Positions 1-8,356 of a DNA stretch of 32,391 bases are shown in pieces. Position 1 is the first letter of the stretch. Each line of letters starts with the position of its first letter. The translations under genes and the position numbers were made by a program. The notes below the pieces were generated by a model. It worked only from the letters and a program-made list of their open reading frames with translations. It did not search any database and was not told the origin of the DNA. Source of the stretch: GCA-003244245 sp035276605 (GTDB lineage: Bacteria; Actinomycetota; Actinomycetes; Mycobacteriales; Pseudonocardiaceae); the NCBI GenBank assembly GCA_035276605.1, contig DATELN010000224.1, positions 1 through 32,391 of the forward strand. The letters run 5' to 3'.

Positions 1-27
1 TATCGGTGAGCCCTCGCTAACGGACCT

Positions 28-423
28 TTAGGTAGCGTCCGGGTCGTACGGGGCGCGTTCACCAGGCTGTAGCGGCCGATAGAGCGGGGCATTGCGGCCC
101 GGCGGTGTGGCGTATCCGTTAGGTTTCATCGATTCGTTGAATCGGTCGCCGTCCAGATCGTCGAACAGATGGCGGGTTAGCGCGCTGCGCGGGGTGAATC
201 CTCGCGGGTTGAAGCTGCGCAGATCTTCCAGTGGCGCCCGAAGCTCGTCGAATTCCGGACCTAACTCGCTGCGCAGCTGCTCGCGGGCGCCATTGGCGTA
301 GTCCCGGACCTGACGCACCGTCCGACCCAGCCAGGCCGCCGCCGACGGCAAACGTTCCGGGCCCAGGATCAGCAGCCCGGCGACGACGAGGACCAGGAAC
401 TCCCCCCAGCCGATGTTGAACAC
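28..423 (-). CDS. tatB: Sec-independent protein translocase subunit TatB
   Basis: TatB, with TatA and TatC, forms the twin-arginine translocase that exports folded proteins across the membrane. The N-terminus (FNIGWGEFLVLVVAGLLILGP) is the family's single membrane helix, followed by the ERLP hinge and an amphipathic region up to about residue 65. The C-terminal tail is hydrophilic and ends in DPDAT, much like M. tuberculosis Rv1224, which ends SDAT. I chose the GTG at 423 because GAGGGAGG lies 8 nt upstream. An in-frame GTG at 432 would place that Shine-Dalgarno directly against the start. The product has 131 residues. It lies downstream of sigE-rseA-htrA on the same strand, as in mycobacteria, but 243 bp separate it from htrA, so it may have its own promoter. 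Confidence 0.93.
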   Translation of the reverse strand: MFNIGWGEFLVLVVAGLLILGPERLPSAAAWLGRTVRQVRDYANGAREQLRSELGPEFDELRAPLEDLRSFNPRGFTPRSALTRHLFDDLDGDRFNESMKPNGYATPPGRNAPLYRPLQPGERAPYDPDAT

Positions 424-564
424 CTCAGGCACCTCCCTCGGTATCCGGATGGCGATCCCAGCCTAACCTCGCTCCTCCGCGGTACGGAGTCTGCCTCACC
501 CAGTCCAGCGTCTCGGATCACGACAATTGAGATCATCTTTAACCACCGAAAGTCGCCTGTGGTC

Positions 565-580
565 GGATGCACAAGCATCC
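565..580 (-). terminator. weak hairpin after htrA
   Basis: GGATGC and GCATCC pair around an ACAA loop, about 87 bp beyond the htrA stop. There is no U-tract. It is the only clear symmetry in the 243 bp between htrA and tatB, and a terminator role is a guess. Confidence 0.25.
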
Positions 581-666
581 ATAAGACCGTCGCCACCGCG
601 GTGAAAAGGTGCTCAAGCATTCATGAGTCCCTGCTAGCCGGCGGGCGGGGGCACGACCCTTGCGGG

Positions 667-2205
667 TCAATCGGACTTGAGGGTGACGGTCACCACCAGC
701 GGGCGCCCGTCGCGAATCAGCGAAATCGGGATCCGCTCTCCGATAGCCCGCTCGTGCACAGCGACGGTCAGCGCGTCCGCACTGCCGATGACTCGATTGC
801 CCACCTTGGTGATGACATCGTTTTCCTGAATGCCGGCCTCGGCGGCGGCACTTCCCTGCTGCACGTTCTGTACCCGAGCACCGTCGGACCGACCGTCGGT
901 CACCGACGCGGCGTTGATGCCCAGCTCGGCGTGCTGATAGTGGCCGGTGCGGATCAGCTCCTGCGCGATCATCCGGGCGGTGTCTATCGGGATGGCGAAG
1001 CCCAGCCCGATGGAACCCCCACCTTCGTTGGCACCCAAGGTCCGGATGGCGGTATTGATGCCCACCACCGCGCCCGCCGCATCCACCAACGCCCCGCCAG
1101 AGTTACCGGGATTGATTGCCGCATCGGTTTGGATCGCATCGATGACCGCATTGCCTTGACTGCCTTCGGCCTCTAGCCGTACCGGCCGGTCCACCGCGCT
1201 GACGATGCCGCTGGTCACCGTGCCGGCGAGACCCAGCGGGGAGCCGATGGCGATGACCGCGTCACCCTGTTTCAACGTCGATGAGCGGCCTAGCTGTGCC
1301 ACCGTGGGATTGGCAACCTCCACCTTGACGACCGCAAGGTCGGTCTTGGGATCGCGACCTACGATGCGCGCCGGAAGCCGGGTGCCATCACTGAACACTG
1401 CCTCCAGGGTGGACTGAGGCACGGTTGCGGCCGGGGCCACCACATGGTTATTCGTCAACACGTAGCCGTGGCTGTCAATGACCACCCCGGACCCGAACCC
1501 ACCCTGGTCCCCCACCCGGAACTCCAAGGACACCACTGCGGGCAGTACCCGGGCAGCCACCGCCGCCACCGATCCGGCCGGACGCTGGATCGCCGGCTCG
1601 GTCTGCGCGAGCGTGGCACCCGGATCGTTCAACAGCGTGCCGACCTCTGCGGTGAGCCGGCCCGCCAGCCCGCCGACTCCACCGACCAACAGCGCCACCA
1701 CGGCAAGCGCGGCAAGCGCCAGGGTGCTCACCCGGCCCCCGAAGAGCACCTCCGCCAGGCTCAGCCGGGCACCAGGAGGTGGCGGCTCGAGGCTTTCGCC
1801 GTGGTGCGGTGCCACCGCAGGAGGGCCCAGCACGGCCGCGGCATGCGGGTCACGCCATGGGTCGTCCACGGCGCTCCGCGGCCAGAAGCCGTTTTCGCTG
1901 TTTCGCTGCCCCGCCGGTCGCATACCGTTGCCTGCGGGCGGGCGCTGCAGGTCCTCTAGCAATTCCGCGGGCCGGCCGAACGCGGCCGCCAGCTCCTCCG
2001 GCGGCGATGGCGCAGTGGTCCACGGCTGCCAAGTGCCATCCTGATGATCAGCAAAGGCGCCCTGCACTCCGGCTGGCCGGCCGAAGGCCTGTGCCGCAGC
2101 TTCGTCGACCGCGGGCCGCTCAAGGCGCGCCGGTACAAACCGCGGCCTCGACTCCCCTTCTGGCATAAAGAAGAGGTCGCAGTGGTCATCCGGGGGCGTC
2201 GCCAT
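667..2205 (-). CDS. htrA: HtrA/DegP-type membrane serine protease
   Basis: This is a cell-envelope protease and chaperone of the HtrA family, orthologous in context to Rv1223. The 512-residue protein has a long, Pro-rich cytoplasmic N-terminus (1-155), one membrane helix (about 159-182), a trypsin-like domain (about 210-420) and a C-terminal PDZ domain (about 425-510). The catalytic triad is visible: H254 in TNNHVV, D289 in DPKTDLAVV and S369 in NPGNSGGAL. It is the third gene of sigE-rseA-htrA and starts 73 bp after rseA. Homologous proteases take part in SigE stress signalling, so the protease probably feeds back on the anti-sigma factor. Oddity: the N-terminal region repeats AFGRPA at 40-45 and 75-80 with similar flanks, which suggests a duplicated docking motif. 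Confidence 0.93.
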   Translation of the reverse strand: MATPPDDHCDLFFMPEGESRPRFVPARLERPAVDEAAAQAFGRPAGVQGAFADHQDGTWQPWTTAPSPPEELAAAFGRPAELLEDLQRPPAGNGMRPAGQRNSENGFWPRSAVDDPWRDPHAAAVLGPPAVAPHHGESLEPPPPGARLSLAEVLFGGRVSTLALAALAVVALLVGGVGGLAGRLTAEVGTLLNDPGATLAQTEPAIQRPAGSVAAVAARVLPAVVSLEFRVGDQGGFGSGVVIDSHGYVLTNNHVVAPAATVPQSTLEAVFSDGTRLPARIVGRDPKTDLAVVKVEVANPTVAQLGRSSTLKQGDAVIAIGSPLGLAGTVTSGIVSAVDRPVRLEAEGSQGNAVIDAIQTDAAINPGNSGGALVDAAGAVVGINTAIRTLGANEGGGSIGLGFAIPIDTARMIAQELIRTGHYQHAELGINAASVTDGRSDGARVQNVQQGSAAAEAGIQENDVITKVGNRVIGSADALTVAVHERAIGERIPISLIRDGRPLVVTVTLKSD

Positions 2206-2278
2206 GGTCTCCTGGGGTTCGACGTGCGCGGGCGATCATCCAGTTTGCCCAGAGCCTGGTGAAGTATGCGTAGCGGTG

Positions 2279-2701
2279 TTATCGCCCGATCCAACGACCG
2301 AGCACGGATGGGCCGGTGCCCCATCGCGGGCCTCCGCCCAGCGGCGCGGTCGGCATCTTATTCGGGTCGGCAATTTTCACCACCACGCCGTCCGCCGTCA
2401 CCGCCAGCCCGGTCGGGGAGTCAGGCAGGTCCGCGGTGTGCGGGATATCACGTAACGCGGCGAGCAAGTCGGCCGGGGGTGGAGGGCAATCTGCCGACCG
2501 AACGACGCTACGAGCCTGGCGCTGTGCGGCGATCTCCGCGGCACAGGACTGGCACCCGTTGAGGTGCGCAGCAGCACGGTCACGAGCACCCGGGGCGAGC
2601 TCTCCGTCGACGAAAGCCACCAGAGCGTCGACGGCTAGGTGCTGCCCTGCGTTGAGGCCAGCTAGCAGATCGGAGAAGGTGCGGCCGCGCAGGTCGGTCA
2701 T
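2279..2701 (-). CDS. rseA: zinc-binding anti-sigma factor RseA (SigE-specific)
   Basis: This cytoplasmic anti-sigma factor is expected to bind and silence the SigE encoded just upstream. The 140-residue protein carries the ZAS signature HxxxCxxC (H46, C50, C53) plus an upstream His at position 21. This zinc site can respond to redox in the family. The C-terminal half is not membrane-spanning, in keeping with soluble mycobacterial RseA (Rv1222). ATG at 2701 is preceded by GGAGGTTAG, an excellent ribosome binding site. Only 25 bp separate it from the sigE stop, so the two are almost surely co-transcribed and made in matched amounts. Confidence 0.92.
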   Translation of the reverse strand: MTDLRGRTFSDLLAGLNAGQHLAVDALVAFVDGELAPGARDRAAAHLNGCQSCAAEIAAQRQARSVVRSADCPPPPADLLAALRDIPHTADLPDSPTGLAVTADGVVVKIADPNKMPTAPLGGGPRWGTGPSVLGRWIGR

Positions 2702-2726
2702 CTAACCTCCTTCACTCGGCTGTAGT

Positions 2727-3335
2727 TCAAGCGCCGGCGTGCCGTCTCTCCAGCGCAACCTTGAGTGCCTGCCTGCCACGGTGAATCCGGCTGCGCACCG
2801 TCCCGAGCTTCACCCCGAGCGTCGCGCCGATCTCCTCGTACGACAAGCCTTCCACATCACAGAGTACGACAGCAGCACGGAATTCCGGAGCGAGGTCATC
2901 CAATGCCTGCTGCAAATCCGGGTCGAGATGGGTCGCGGTGTACACCTGCTCCGGGCTCAACCCACCGCCAGCCAGCCGGTCGGTGTCCTCGGGTAGACCC
3001 TCCATCCGCAGCCGGGCCCGCCGACGCACCATGTCCAGGAACAGGTTGGTGGTGATCCGGTGCAGCCAACCCTCGAAGGTGCCAGGCTTATACGAACCCA
3101 AGCTGCGAAAAACCCGGATAAATGTCTCCTGGGTGAGGTCCTCGGCATCGTGCTGATTGCCGGACAGCCGGTAAGCCAACCGGTAGACCCGGTCAGCGTG
3201 CTCCCGCACTATCTGGTCCCACGACGGCGCTACCCATGCTGCGCCGGCCTCGTTGTCTGGCTCACCATCTGGCCGGACAACGGAGACGGCCTGCTGGACA
3301 GCAGGGGGGTCAGTCAAGTGGGTCTGAGGGGCCAT
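2727..3335 (-). CDS. sigE: ECF RNA polymerase sigma factor SigE
   Basis: This group IV (ECF) sigma factor of 202 residues directs transcription of envelope and oxidative-stress genes. Region 2 spans about 41-110 (REHADRVYRLAYRLSG, then the DAEDLTQETFIRVFRSL core-binding helix and an Arg-rich -10 binding segment). Region 4 spans about 140-198 with a helix-turn-helix (LSYEEIGATLGVKLGTVRSR). A flexible 40-residue N-terminal extension precedes region 2, as in mycobacterial SigE (Rv1221), where alternative starts are known. The ATG at 3335 has only a distant GGAGG, so a shorter in-frame start is possible. It heads the sigE-rseA-htrA operon and is divergent from the O-methyltransferase gene. Confidence 0.93.
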   Translation of the reverse strand: MAPQTHLTDPPAVQQAVSVVRPDGEPDNEAGAAWVAPSWDQIVREHADRVYRLAYRLSGNQHDAEDLTQETFIRVFRSLGSYKPGTFEGWLHRITTNLFLDMVRRRARLRMEGLPEDTDRLAGGGLSPEQVYTATHLDPDLQQALDDLAPEFRAAVVLCDVEGLSYEEIGATLGVKLGTVRSRIHRGRQALKVALERRHAGA

Positions 3336-3553
3336 CGGTTGAGTCTTCGACCTCCGGTGCTTGACGGGTCAGTAGTGTGACACAGGGGTACGAACAGGTG
3401 ATGCAACGCTAGGACGAGTGTCGATGTTTCATGATGCCGCGCCAGCGTGTGCCCCGAGTAAGGGCCAGATAAGAAGATCCTGAGAGTGGGTCGGCGCAGC
3501 GCCGCGGTGTCCTGACCGGCGCGGCGTCGCCCAGCCTGCGCCGGCAGCGGCGC

Positions 3554-3559
3554 TACGCT
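3554..3559 (+). promoter_or_regulatory. -10 box for a leaderless O-methyltransferase transcript
   Basis: TACGCT lies 7 nt before the GTG at 3567, and no Shine-Dalgarno is visible. This spacing fits the actinobacterial pattern in which transcription starts at the start codon itself. Confidence 0.45.
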
Positions 3560-3566
3560 GCGCAAC

Positions 3567-4220
3567 GTGAGGTCCACCGGCAGCGCAGTGCCCGACTACC
3601 GCGATTACCGCGAGTACGCCGGCAGCTTCGTCACCGAAGACGAGGTCCTGGCCGCGGCGCGCGAGCGGGGGCAGGAGTTGGGCTGCACTCCGATCGGACC
3701 GCCTACCGGCGCTGCGCTGCGGTTTTTAGCCGGCGCGCTGGGCGCCCGGGCCGTGGTTGAAGTGGGTACTGGTGCGGGAGCCAGCGGGCTGTGCCTGCTG
3801 CGTGGCATCGCATCCGATGGTGTATTGACCTCCATCGACGTCGAACCCGAGCACCAGCGCGCGGCGCGCCGCGCATTCACTGAAGCCGGCTTCGCACCAT
3901 CTCGGTACCGGCTGATCATGGGGCAAGCCCTGGACGTGCTGCCCCGGCTCACTGACGAGGCCTACGACTTGGTGTTTATCGATGCTGTGAAGCTTGAGTA
4001 CCCACGTTATCTGGACGCCGGGGTGCGGTTGCTGCGGCCTGGCGGGATGATCGCCTTCGGAAATGCGGTAGGCAAGGCCATGCTGGCTGATCCGGCTTAT
4101 CGGGATCCGTCGGCTGCCGCGCTGCGCGCCGTCGGCGCCATGATCCGCGACGATGAAACCCTTCTCCCCCTACTGCTGCCCCTAGACGACGGCCTGCTGC
4201 TCGCCCTGCGCCGCTGCTAA
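3567..4220 (+). CDS. SAM-dependent O-methyltransferase (Rv1220c type)
   Basis: This 217-residue protein belongs to the CCoAOMT-like Methyltransf_3 family. The SAM-binding glycine loop is VVEVGTGAGASGLCL (about 63-77). It is followed by the acidic motif SIDVEPEHQ and the FIDAVKLEY segment, whose Asp normally binds the metal and substrate hydroxyls. The substrate is unknown. The gene is divergent from sigE, as Rv1220c is in M. tuberculosis, so a link with stress physiology is plausible but unproven. GTG at 3567 is chosen because a TANNNT box sits 7 nt upstream; a second GTG at 3588 is possible. It converges on the next methyltransferase gene. Confidence 0.85.
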   Translation: MRSTGSAVPDYRDYREYAGSFVTEDEVLAAARERGQELGCTPIGPPTGAALRFLAGALGARAVVEVGTGAGASGLCLLRGIASDGVLTSIDVEPEHQRAARRAFTEAGFAPSRYRLIMGQALDVLPRLTDEAYDLVFIDAVKLEYPRYLDAGVRLLRPGGMIAFGNAVGKAMLADPAYRDPSAAALRAVGAMIRDDETLLPLLLPLDDGLLLALRRC

Positions 4221-4236
4221 ACCCCCTACCTTTTCC

Positions 4237-4305
4237 CACCTCGACATGGAGACATATCGGGGTAGCGAAGCGCTGACAAAGCCCGTTATGTGTCCATGTC
4301 GGGAT
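4237..4305. repeat. dispersed intergenic hairpin repeat, copy A
   Basis: The left arm (CGACATGGAGACATA) pairs with the right arm (TATGTGTCCATGTCG), with a few mismatches. An inner CGGG/AGCCCG pairing lies around the loop. A clearly related copy lies at 19333-19400. Copy A sits between two convergent genes, and its right arm contains the stop codon of the minus-strand methyltransferase. A bidirectional terminator, or a small repeat family serving as one, is likely. Confidence 0.7.
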
Positions 4306-5206
4306 TGGCGGGTTTGGTGGCGGACAGGATGCTGTAGAACCAGGCGCCGTGGCGTAGCGCCTGGTACTGGCGTATGGAGGCGATCACGTTGCCATGCTGG
4401 ACGGCTGAGCGGACACCCTTGACATAGCCGTAAAGGGCCAGCGGGTAGGTCCAGTACGCCATGCGGTACAACCGGCGTAGCGATGGGCGGGTATGTGCGG
4501 TCACATCGTCCAGCCGGATATCGACGAAACCGGCCGCAGCCAGGTGCTCGGTGTGTTCGCCGGGAGTGTCGATGTCAGGCACGGCCCACCCGGTGAGCCA
4601 CTCGTGCAGCAGTCGCTCGCCGGTCGGATCCAGCGGGCGACCGGACCGGACGAAATCAGCGACGACCACCCGTCCACCGGGCCGCAGCACCCTGGCGGCT
4701 TCCTGGTAGAACGCGGCCTTATGGGCTGCGTGGCATAGGCTCTCCACCGCCCACACGACGTCGAAACTCGCATCGGGAAAGGGCGTGGCTGTGAAGTCAG
4801 CTACCTCGAAGTGGACGCTGCGGGTCAGCCCGCGCCGGGCGGCGTAGCCGCGCGCCTTGGCCACCTGGCGGGCCGCCAGGGTGATCCCCACGACGTCCGC
4901 CCCGCACTCCTTGGCCAACCACAGGCTGCTGCCGCCAACGCCACAGCCGGCATCGAGCACCCGCTCACCGGGCTTGACCTGCACCCTTTCCGCGAGGACC
5001 CGGTTCATGTTCTTGAGCGCATCGGTATGTGTGCGGGTGTTGGAGTCCGTGTAGCCGAAGTGCACGGCCAGGTTGTCCTGGTTAAGCCACAAGACCCGAT
5101 AGTCGAACCAGGTCTCGTCGTAGTAACCGACGATGGCGTCGGTAAGCGATCTGCTCGGCCGCCGGTCGGCAGCCTCGTTCGGGCCCGCCGTGTTCGGGGC
5201 TGCCAT
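4286..5206 (-). CDS. class I SAM-dependent methyltransferase, small-molecule type
   Basis: This 306-residue protein resembles the UbiE / tocopherol and cyclopropane methyltransferase group. The SAM loop is VLDAGCGVGGSSLWLA (about 83-98). It is followed by VVGITLAARQVAKAR, then ADFTATPFPDASFDVVWAVESLCH and the conserved VLRPGGRVVVADF strand. The C-terminal quarter is aromatic and partly hydrophobic (RLYRMAYWTYPLALYGYVKG), suggesting a lipid or isoprenoid substrate. The substrate itself cannot be named. ATG at 5206 has GGGAG 8 nt upstream, whereas the ATG at 5242 lacks a site. The last codons and stop overlap hairpin repeat copy A. Confidence 0.82.
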   Translation of the reverse strand: MAAPNTAGPNEAADRRPSRSLTDAIVGYYDETWFDYRVLWLNQDNLAVHFGYTDSNTRTHTDALKNMNRVLAERVQVKPGERVLDAGCGVGGSSLWLAKECGADVVGITLAARQVAKARGYAARRGLTRSVHFEVADFTATPFPDASFDVVWAVESLCHAAHKAAFYQEAARVLRPGGRVVVADFVRSGRPLDPTGERLLHEWLTGWAVPDIDTPGEHTEHLAAAGFVDIRLDDVTAHTRPSLRRLYRMAYWTYPLALYGYVKGVRSAVQHGNVIASIRQYQALRHGAWFYSILSATKPANPDMDT

Positions 5207-5266
5207 CAATGATCTCCCGAGGTGTGCGCTGTTCTGCTTCACTTACCGAGAATTCTCGCTTACTGA

Positions 5267-5860
5267 TCAGCCTCGGTCAGGGGCAGGCGTGGTCCGGCGC
5301 GCCATCAGCACGGCCGCGAACGGCCACAGCGCCTGTGCTGCGGTTAGGACCCGCTCGGACAGCCCGATGCGCGAACTCGCGCTGAAATACTCCATGCCAA
5401 ACCAGCCCAGCAGTCCGAGCAGCCCCGTGGCGGCAAGCCACCAGATTCCCGCTTTCGGCTGACCACCACGTCGCCACGCGAACGCGGGCCACAGCGACAG
5501 CACCGAAAGGGCGACGGATGCGGCTGCGACATGTTCCGCCGAATCCCCGGTGACCGGCTGCGGGAATCCGGCCAGCACGATGGTGGCCATCCCGCCGGTC
5601 GCCAGCAACGCCCGACCCATCACCGCCGCCGGGGCGAGCCCGGCCGCCGTAACCGTGTGGCAGGCACCGACCCCGGCCAGCGCTGCCGTCATGATCCACG
5701 GATCGGCCGCGCTCCGGGACGCCAAGGCGCTGATCGTCTCGCGGACCGGGTCGAAACCGCCGGGCTGGCGAGCAGCGGCAAGTTGCCAACCACCGATGAG
5801 CAACACCGGAGCGCACGCTGATGACAGCACCACCCACCAGGGCACGGGCCTACTCCGCAT
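5267..5860 (-). CDS. DUF998-like multi-spanning membrane protein
   Basis: This 197-residue hydrophobic protein has about six membrane helices. The segment FDPVRETISALASRSAADPWIM between the first two helices is typical of DUF998 proteins. Function is unknown. ATG at 5860 is preceded by AAGGGAG. The start overlaps the 3' end of glgC by 11 bp on the same strand, so translation is probably coupled to glgC. This is positional evidence only; nothing in the protein points to glycogen metabolism. Confidence 0.75.
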   Translation of the reverse strand: MRSRPVPWWVVLSSACAPVLLIGGWQLAAARQPGGFDPVRETISALASRSAADPWIMTAALAGVGACHTVTAAGLAPAAVMGRALLATGGMATIVLAGFPQPVTGDSAEHVAAASVALSVLSLWPAFAWRRGGQPKAGIWWLAATGLLGLLGWFGMEYFSASSRIGLSERVLTAAQALWPFAAVLMARRTTPAPDRG

Positions 5861-7067
5861 GGGCTCCCTTGCCCAGCACAACCACATCGCCGCCGCTGAC
5901 GGTGTAACGCTCGCGATCCAGCTCGCGGTCCACACCGACCTGAGCGCCGTCGGGAATCACCACGTTCTTGTCCAGGATCGCCCGGCGCACCACGGCTCCT
6001 TTTCCCACCCGAACCCCAGGCATCAGCACGCTGCCCTCGATGTGTGCACCGGCCTCAACCACCACGTCGCTCGACAGCACCGAGTTCGTAACGTGCGCGG
6101 CCGAGACAATCGAGCCGGCTCCCACGATCGACTCCTGGGCCGTGCCGCCCTGGACGAACTTTGCAGGCGGCAGCGGGGGCATCGCGGTGCGGATCGGCCA
6201 CGCCCGGTTGTACAGGTTGAATATCGGATGCACGGACACCAGGTCCATATGCGCGTCGTAGTAGGTGTCCAGGGTGCCGACGTCGCGCCAGTAGCCGCGG
6301 TCCCGATCGGTGGCGCCCGGGACCACGTTCTCGGCGAAGTCGTACACCGCCGCTTCGCCGGCGTCCACCAGCATCGGGATCACGTCGCCGCCCATGTCGT
6401 GGTCGGAATCCTGGTTAGCGGCATCCGCACGCAGTGCTGAGACCAGCAGTTTGGTGGTGAAGACGTAGTTTCCCATGGACGCGAAGGTCACGTCGGGATC
6501 GTCCGGGGTGCCCGGCGGCCGCGCCGGCTTCTCGAGGAACTCGGTGATCAAACCGGAGGCGTCGGCGCCAATGCATCCAAATGCGCTGGCCTGTTCGCGT
6601 GGAACCCGGATGCCAGCGACGGTCACTCCCGAGCCGGTGGCGATGTGCTGCTCCACCATCTGCGAGGGATCCATCCGGTACACGTGGTCGGCGCCGAAGA
6701 CGACGATGTACTCCGGGGCCTCGTCGTAGACCAGGTTGAGTGACTGGAAGATCGCATCTGCGCTGCCGGTATACCACCGCGGCCCGAGCCGCTGCTGCGC
6801 GGGCACCGGGGTGATGTACTGCCCCAGCATCGACGACAGCCGCCATGTGGTGGTGATGTGCCGGTCCAAAGAGTGCGACTTGTATTGGGTCAACACGCAA
6901 ATCCGGATATATCCGGCATTGACTAAATTAGAGAGCACGAAATCGATCAGTCGATAGTTACCGCCAAACGGAACCGCCGGTTTGGCCCGGTCCGCGGTCA
7001 GTGGCCACAATCGTTTTCCCTCACCGCCGGCAAGCACGATGCCCAGCACGTGCGGCTGACCCTTCAC
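5850..7067 (-). CDS. glgC: glucose-1-phosphate adenylyltransferase
   Basis: GlgC makes ADP-glucose from ATP and glucose-1-phosphate for alpha-glucan synthesis. The 405-residue length is standard. The nucleotidyltransferase signature GGEGKRLWPLTADRAKPAVPF is near the N-terminus. WYTGSADAIFQ and FGADHVYRMD (catalytic Asp region) follow, then EFLEKP in the sugar-phosphate site. From about residue 300 the protein forms a left-handed beta-helix with hexapeptide repeats. It is divergent from glgM, which uses its product, and the two face each other across 134 bp. The GTG at 7067 is preceded 8 nt upstream by TAGGGT, a likely leaderless -10 box. Confidence 0.95.
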   Translation of the reverse strand: MKGQPHVLGIVLAGGEGKRLWPLTADRAKPAVPFGGNYRLIDFVLSNLVNAGYIRICVLTQYKSHSLDRHITTTWRLSSMLGQYITPVPAQQRLGPRWYTGSADAIFQSLNLVYDEAPEYIVVFGADHVYRMDPSQMVEQHIATGSGVTVAGIRVPREQASAFGCIGADASGLITEFLEKPARPPGTPDDPDVTFASMGNYVFTTKLLVSALRADAANQDSDHDMGGDVIPMLVDAGEAAVYDFAENVVPGATDRDRGYWRDVGTLDTYYDAHMDLVSVHPIFNLYNRAWPIRTAMPPLPPAKFVQGGTAQESIVGAGSIVSAAHVTNSVLSSDVVVEAGAHIEGSVLMPGVRVGKGAVVRRAILDKNVVIPDGAQVGVDRELDRERYTVSGGDVVVLGKGAHAE

Positions 7068-7075
7068 GATTGGTC

Positions 7076-7081
7076 ACCCTA
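7076..7081 (-). promoter_or_regulatory. -10 box, leaderless glgC
   Basis: Minus-strand TAGGGT lies 8 nt before the glgC GTG. The stretch GGCGCTAGGGTGAC mirrors the glgM box on the opposite strand (AGCGCTAGCGTGAC), so both genes may start from matched leaderless promoters. Confidence 0.5.
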
Positions 7082-7187
7082 GCGCCGGTTACAGCTGCAA
7101 GCCACGCCAGGCCCGTCGCTGGTCATCGAATGTTCACTGGTGCGGCCGGGTGAGGACACTGCCAGTGACCACCGCCGGAGGGAGCGC

Positions 7188-7193
7188 TAGCGT
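7188..7193 (+). promoter_or_regulatory. -10 box, leaderless glgM
   Basis: TAGCGT lies 8 nt before the GTG at 7202, followed by GAC as at glgC and dapD. No usable Shine-Dalgarno is positioned for this start: the GGAGGGAG at 7176-7183 is 18 nt or more away. Confidence 0.5.
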
Positions 7194-7201
7194 GACTCGG
7201 C

Positions 7202-8356
7202 GTGCGTATCGGAGTGCTGACCCGGGAGTACCCGCCCGAAGTGTATGGCGGCGCCGGGGTGCACGTCGGGCATCTGGTGCCCGAGCTGCGCAAGCGGTGT
7301 GACGTCGAGGTGCATTGCTTCGGCTCGCCCCGCGCGCAGGCGCACAACCACCCCGTGGCACCCGGCCTGGCTGGCGCCAACCAAGCACTGCAGACATTGT
7401 CGGTGAACCTGGCGATGGCCGACGCGCTGGCTGATGTGGACCTGGTGCACTCGCATACCTGGTACGCCAACATGGGCGGGCATCTGGCTCGACTCCTGCA
7501 CGGCGTCCCGCATGTGATCACGGCACACTCCTTGGAGCCCCGCAGACCGTGGAAGGCCGAACAGCTTGGTGGTGGCTACCGGGTGTCGTCCTGGGTGGAA
7601 CGCACCGCCTACGAGCATGCCGACGCGATCATCGCGGTCAGCGACGGCATGCGCGCCGATGTCTTGAACTGTTATCCCACCGTGCACCCGGAGCGAGTGC
7701 ACGTGGTGCGCAATGGCATCGACGCCGACATCTACCGCCCGGTTCCTGACACTGATGCGCTGCGTCGGTTCGGGGCTGATCCGGCGCGACCCATCGTGGC
7801 GTTCGTGGGGCGGATCACCCGGCAGAAGGGAGTTGGTCACCTACTCGCGGCGGCCCATCACATCGACCACGGGGCGCAGCTGCTGCTGTGCGCAGGCGCA
7901 CCGGATACCTCGGAGATCGAAGCCGAAGCCCGGGCCGGCGTGGCGAGGCTGTCTGCGGTCCGGCCGGGGGTGATCTGGGTGCCGGACATGCTGCCCATCG
8001 AGGACATCCGGCAGGTGCTCTCGGCGGCTACCGTGTTCATCTGCCCATCGGTGTACGAGCCGCTGGGCATCGTCAATCTAGAGGCGATGGCCTGCGGAAC
8101 CGCGGTGGTCGCCTCCGCTGTCGGTGGCATTCCCGAGGTCGTCGACGATGGCGTCACCGGACTGCTAGTGCCCTACGACGAGCACGATCCCGAAGCGTTC
8201 CAGCAAGGGCTGGCGCACCGGGTCAACGAGCTGCTGGCCGATCCTGATCGCGTCGCCGCGATGGGCCAGGCTGGCCGCAAACGCGCCATCACCGAGTTCT
8301 CCTGGTCCGCCGTCGCCGACCGCACCCTGTATCTGTACCAACAACTCCTCCCCTAG
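7202..8356 (+). CDS. glgM: GT4 alpha-maltose-1-phosphate synthase / glycogen synthase, GlgM type
   Basis: This 384-residue GT4 glycosyltransferase strongly resembles Rv1212c. The N-terminal LTREYPPEVYGGAGVHV is the donor-loop motif of bacterial glycogen synthases. HVITAHSLEPRRPWKAEQLGGGY and FVGRITRQKG follow, and the retaining GT4 motif is CPSVYEPLGIVNLEAMACG. In actinobacteria this enzyme transfers glucose from ADP-glucose to glucose-1-phosphate, giving maltose-1-phosphate for the GlgE pathway. It can also extend glucan. Divergence from glgC supports this role. The 3' end shares a CTAG palindrome with the stop of the convergent sulfoquinovose synthase gene. Older annotation would call it glgA. 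Confidence 0.9.
   Translation: MRIGVLTREYPPEVYGGAGVHVGHLVPELRKRCDVEVHCFGSPRAQAHNHPVAPGLAGANQALQTLSVNLAMADALADVDLVHSHTWYANMGGHLARLLHGVPHVITAHSLEPRRPWKAEQLGGGYRVSSWVERTAYEHADAIIAVSDGMRADVLNCYPTVHPERVHVVRNGIDADIYRPVPDTDALRRFGADPARPIVAFVGRITRQKGVGHLLAAAHHIDHGAQLLLCAGAPDTSEIEAEARAGVARLSAVRPGVIWVPDMLPIEDIRQVLSAATVFICPSVYEPLGIVNLEAMACGTAVVASAVGGIPEVVDDGVTGLLVPYDEHDPEAFQQGLAHRVNELLADPDRVAAMGQAGRKRAITEFSWSAVADRTLYLYQQLLP

Noticed and set aside
559..1176. Plus-strand open frame opposite the htrA 3' end
   Set aside because: It overlaps the conserved protease and PDZ coding region; composition is typical of antisense frames.
7202..8356. Possibility that this GT4 enzyme is the SqdX sulfolipid synthase partner of sqdB
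   Set aside because: Its N-terminal and donor motifs match Rv1212c-type GlgM closely and it is divergent from glgC, so glucan synthesis is far better supported.
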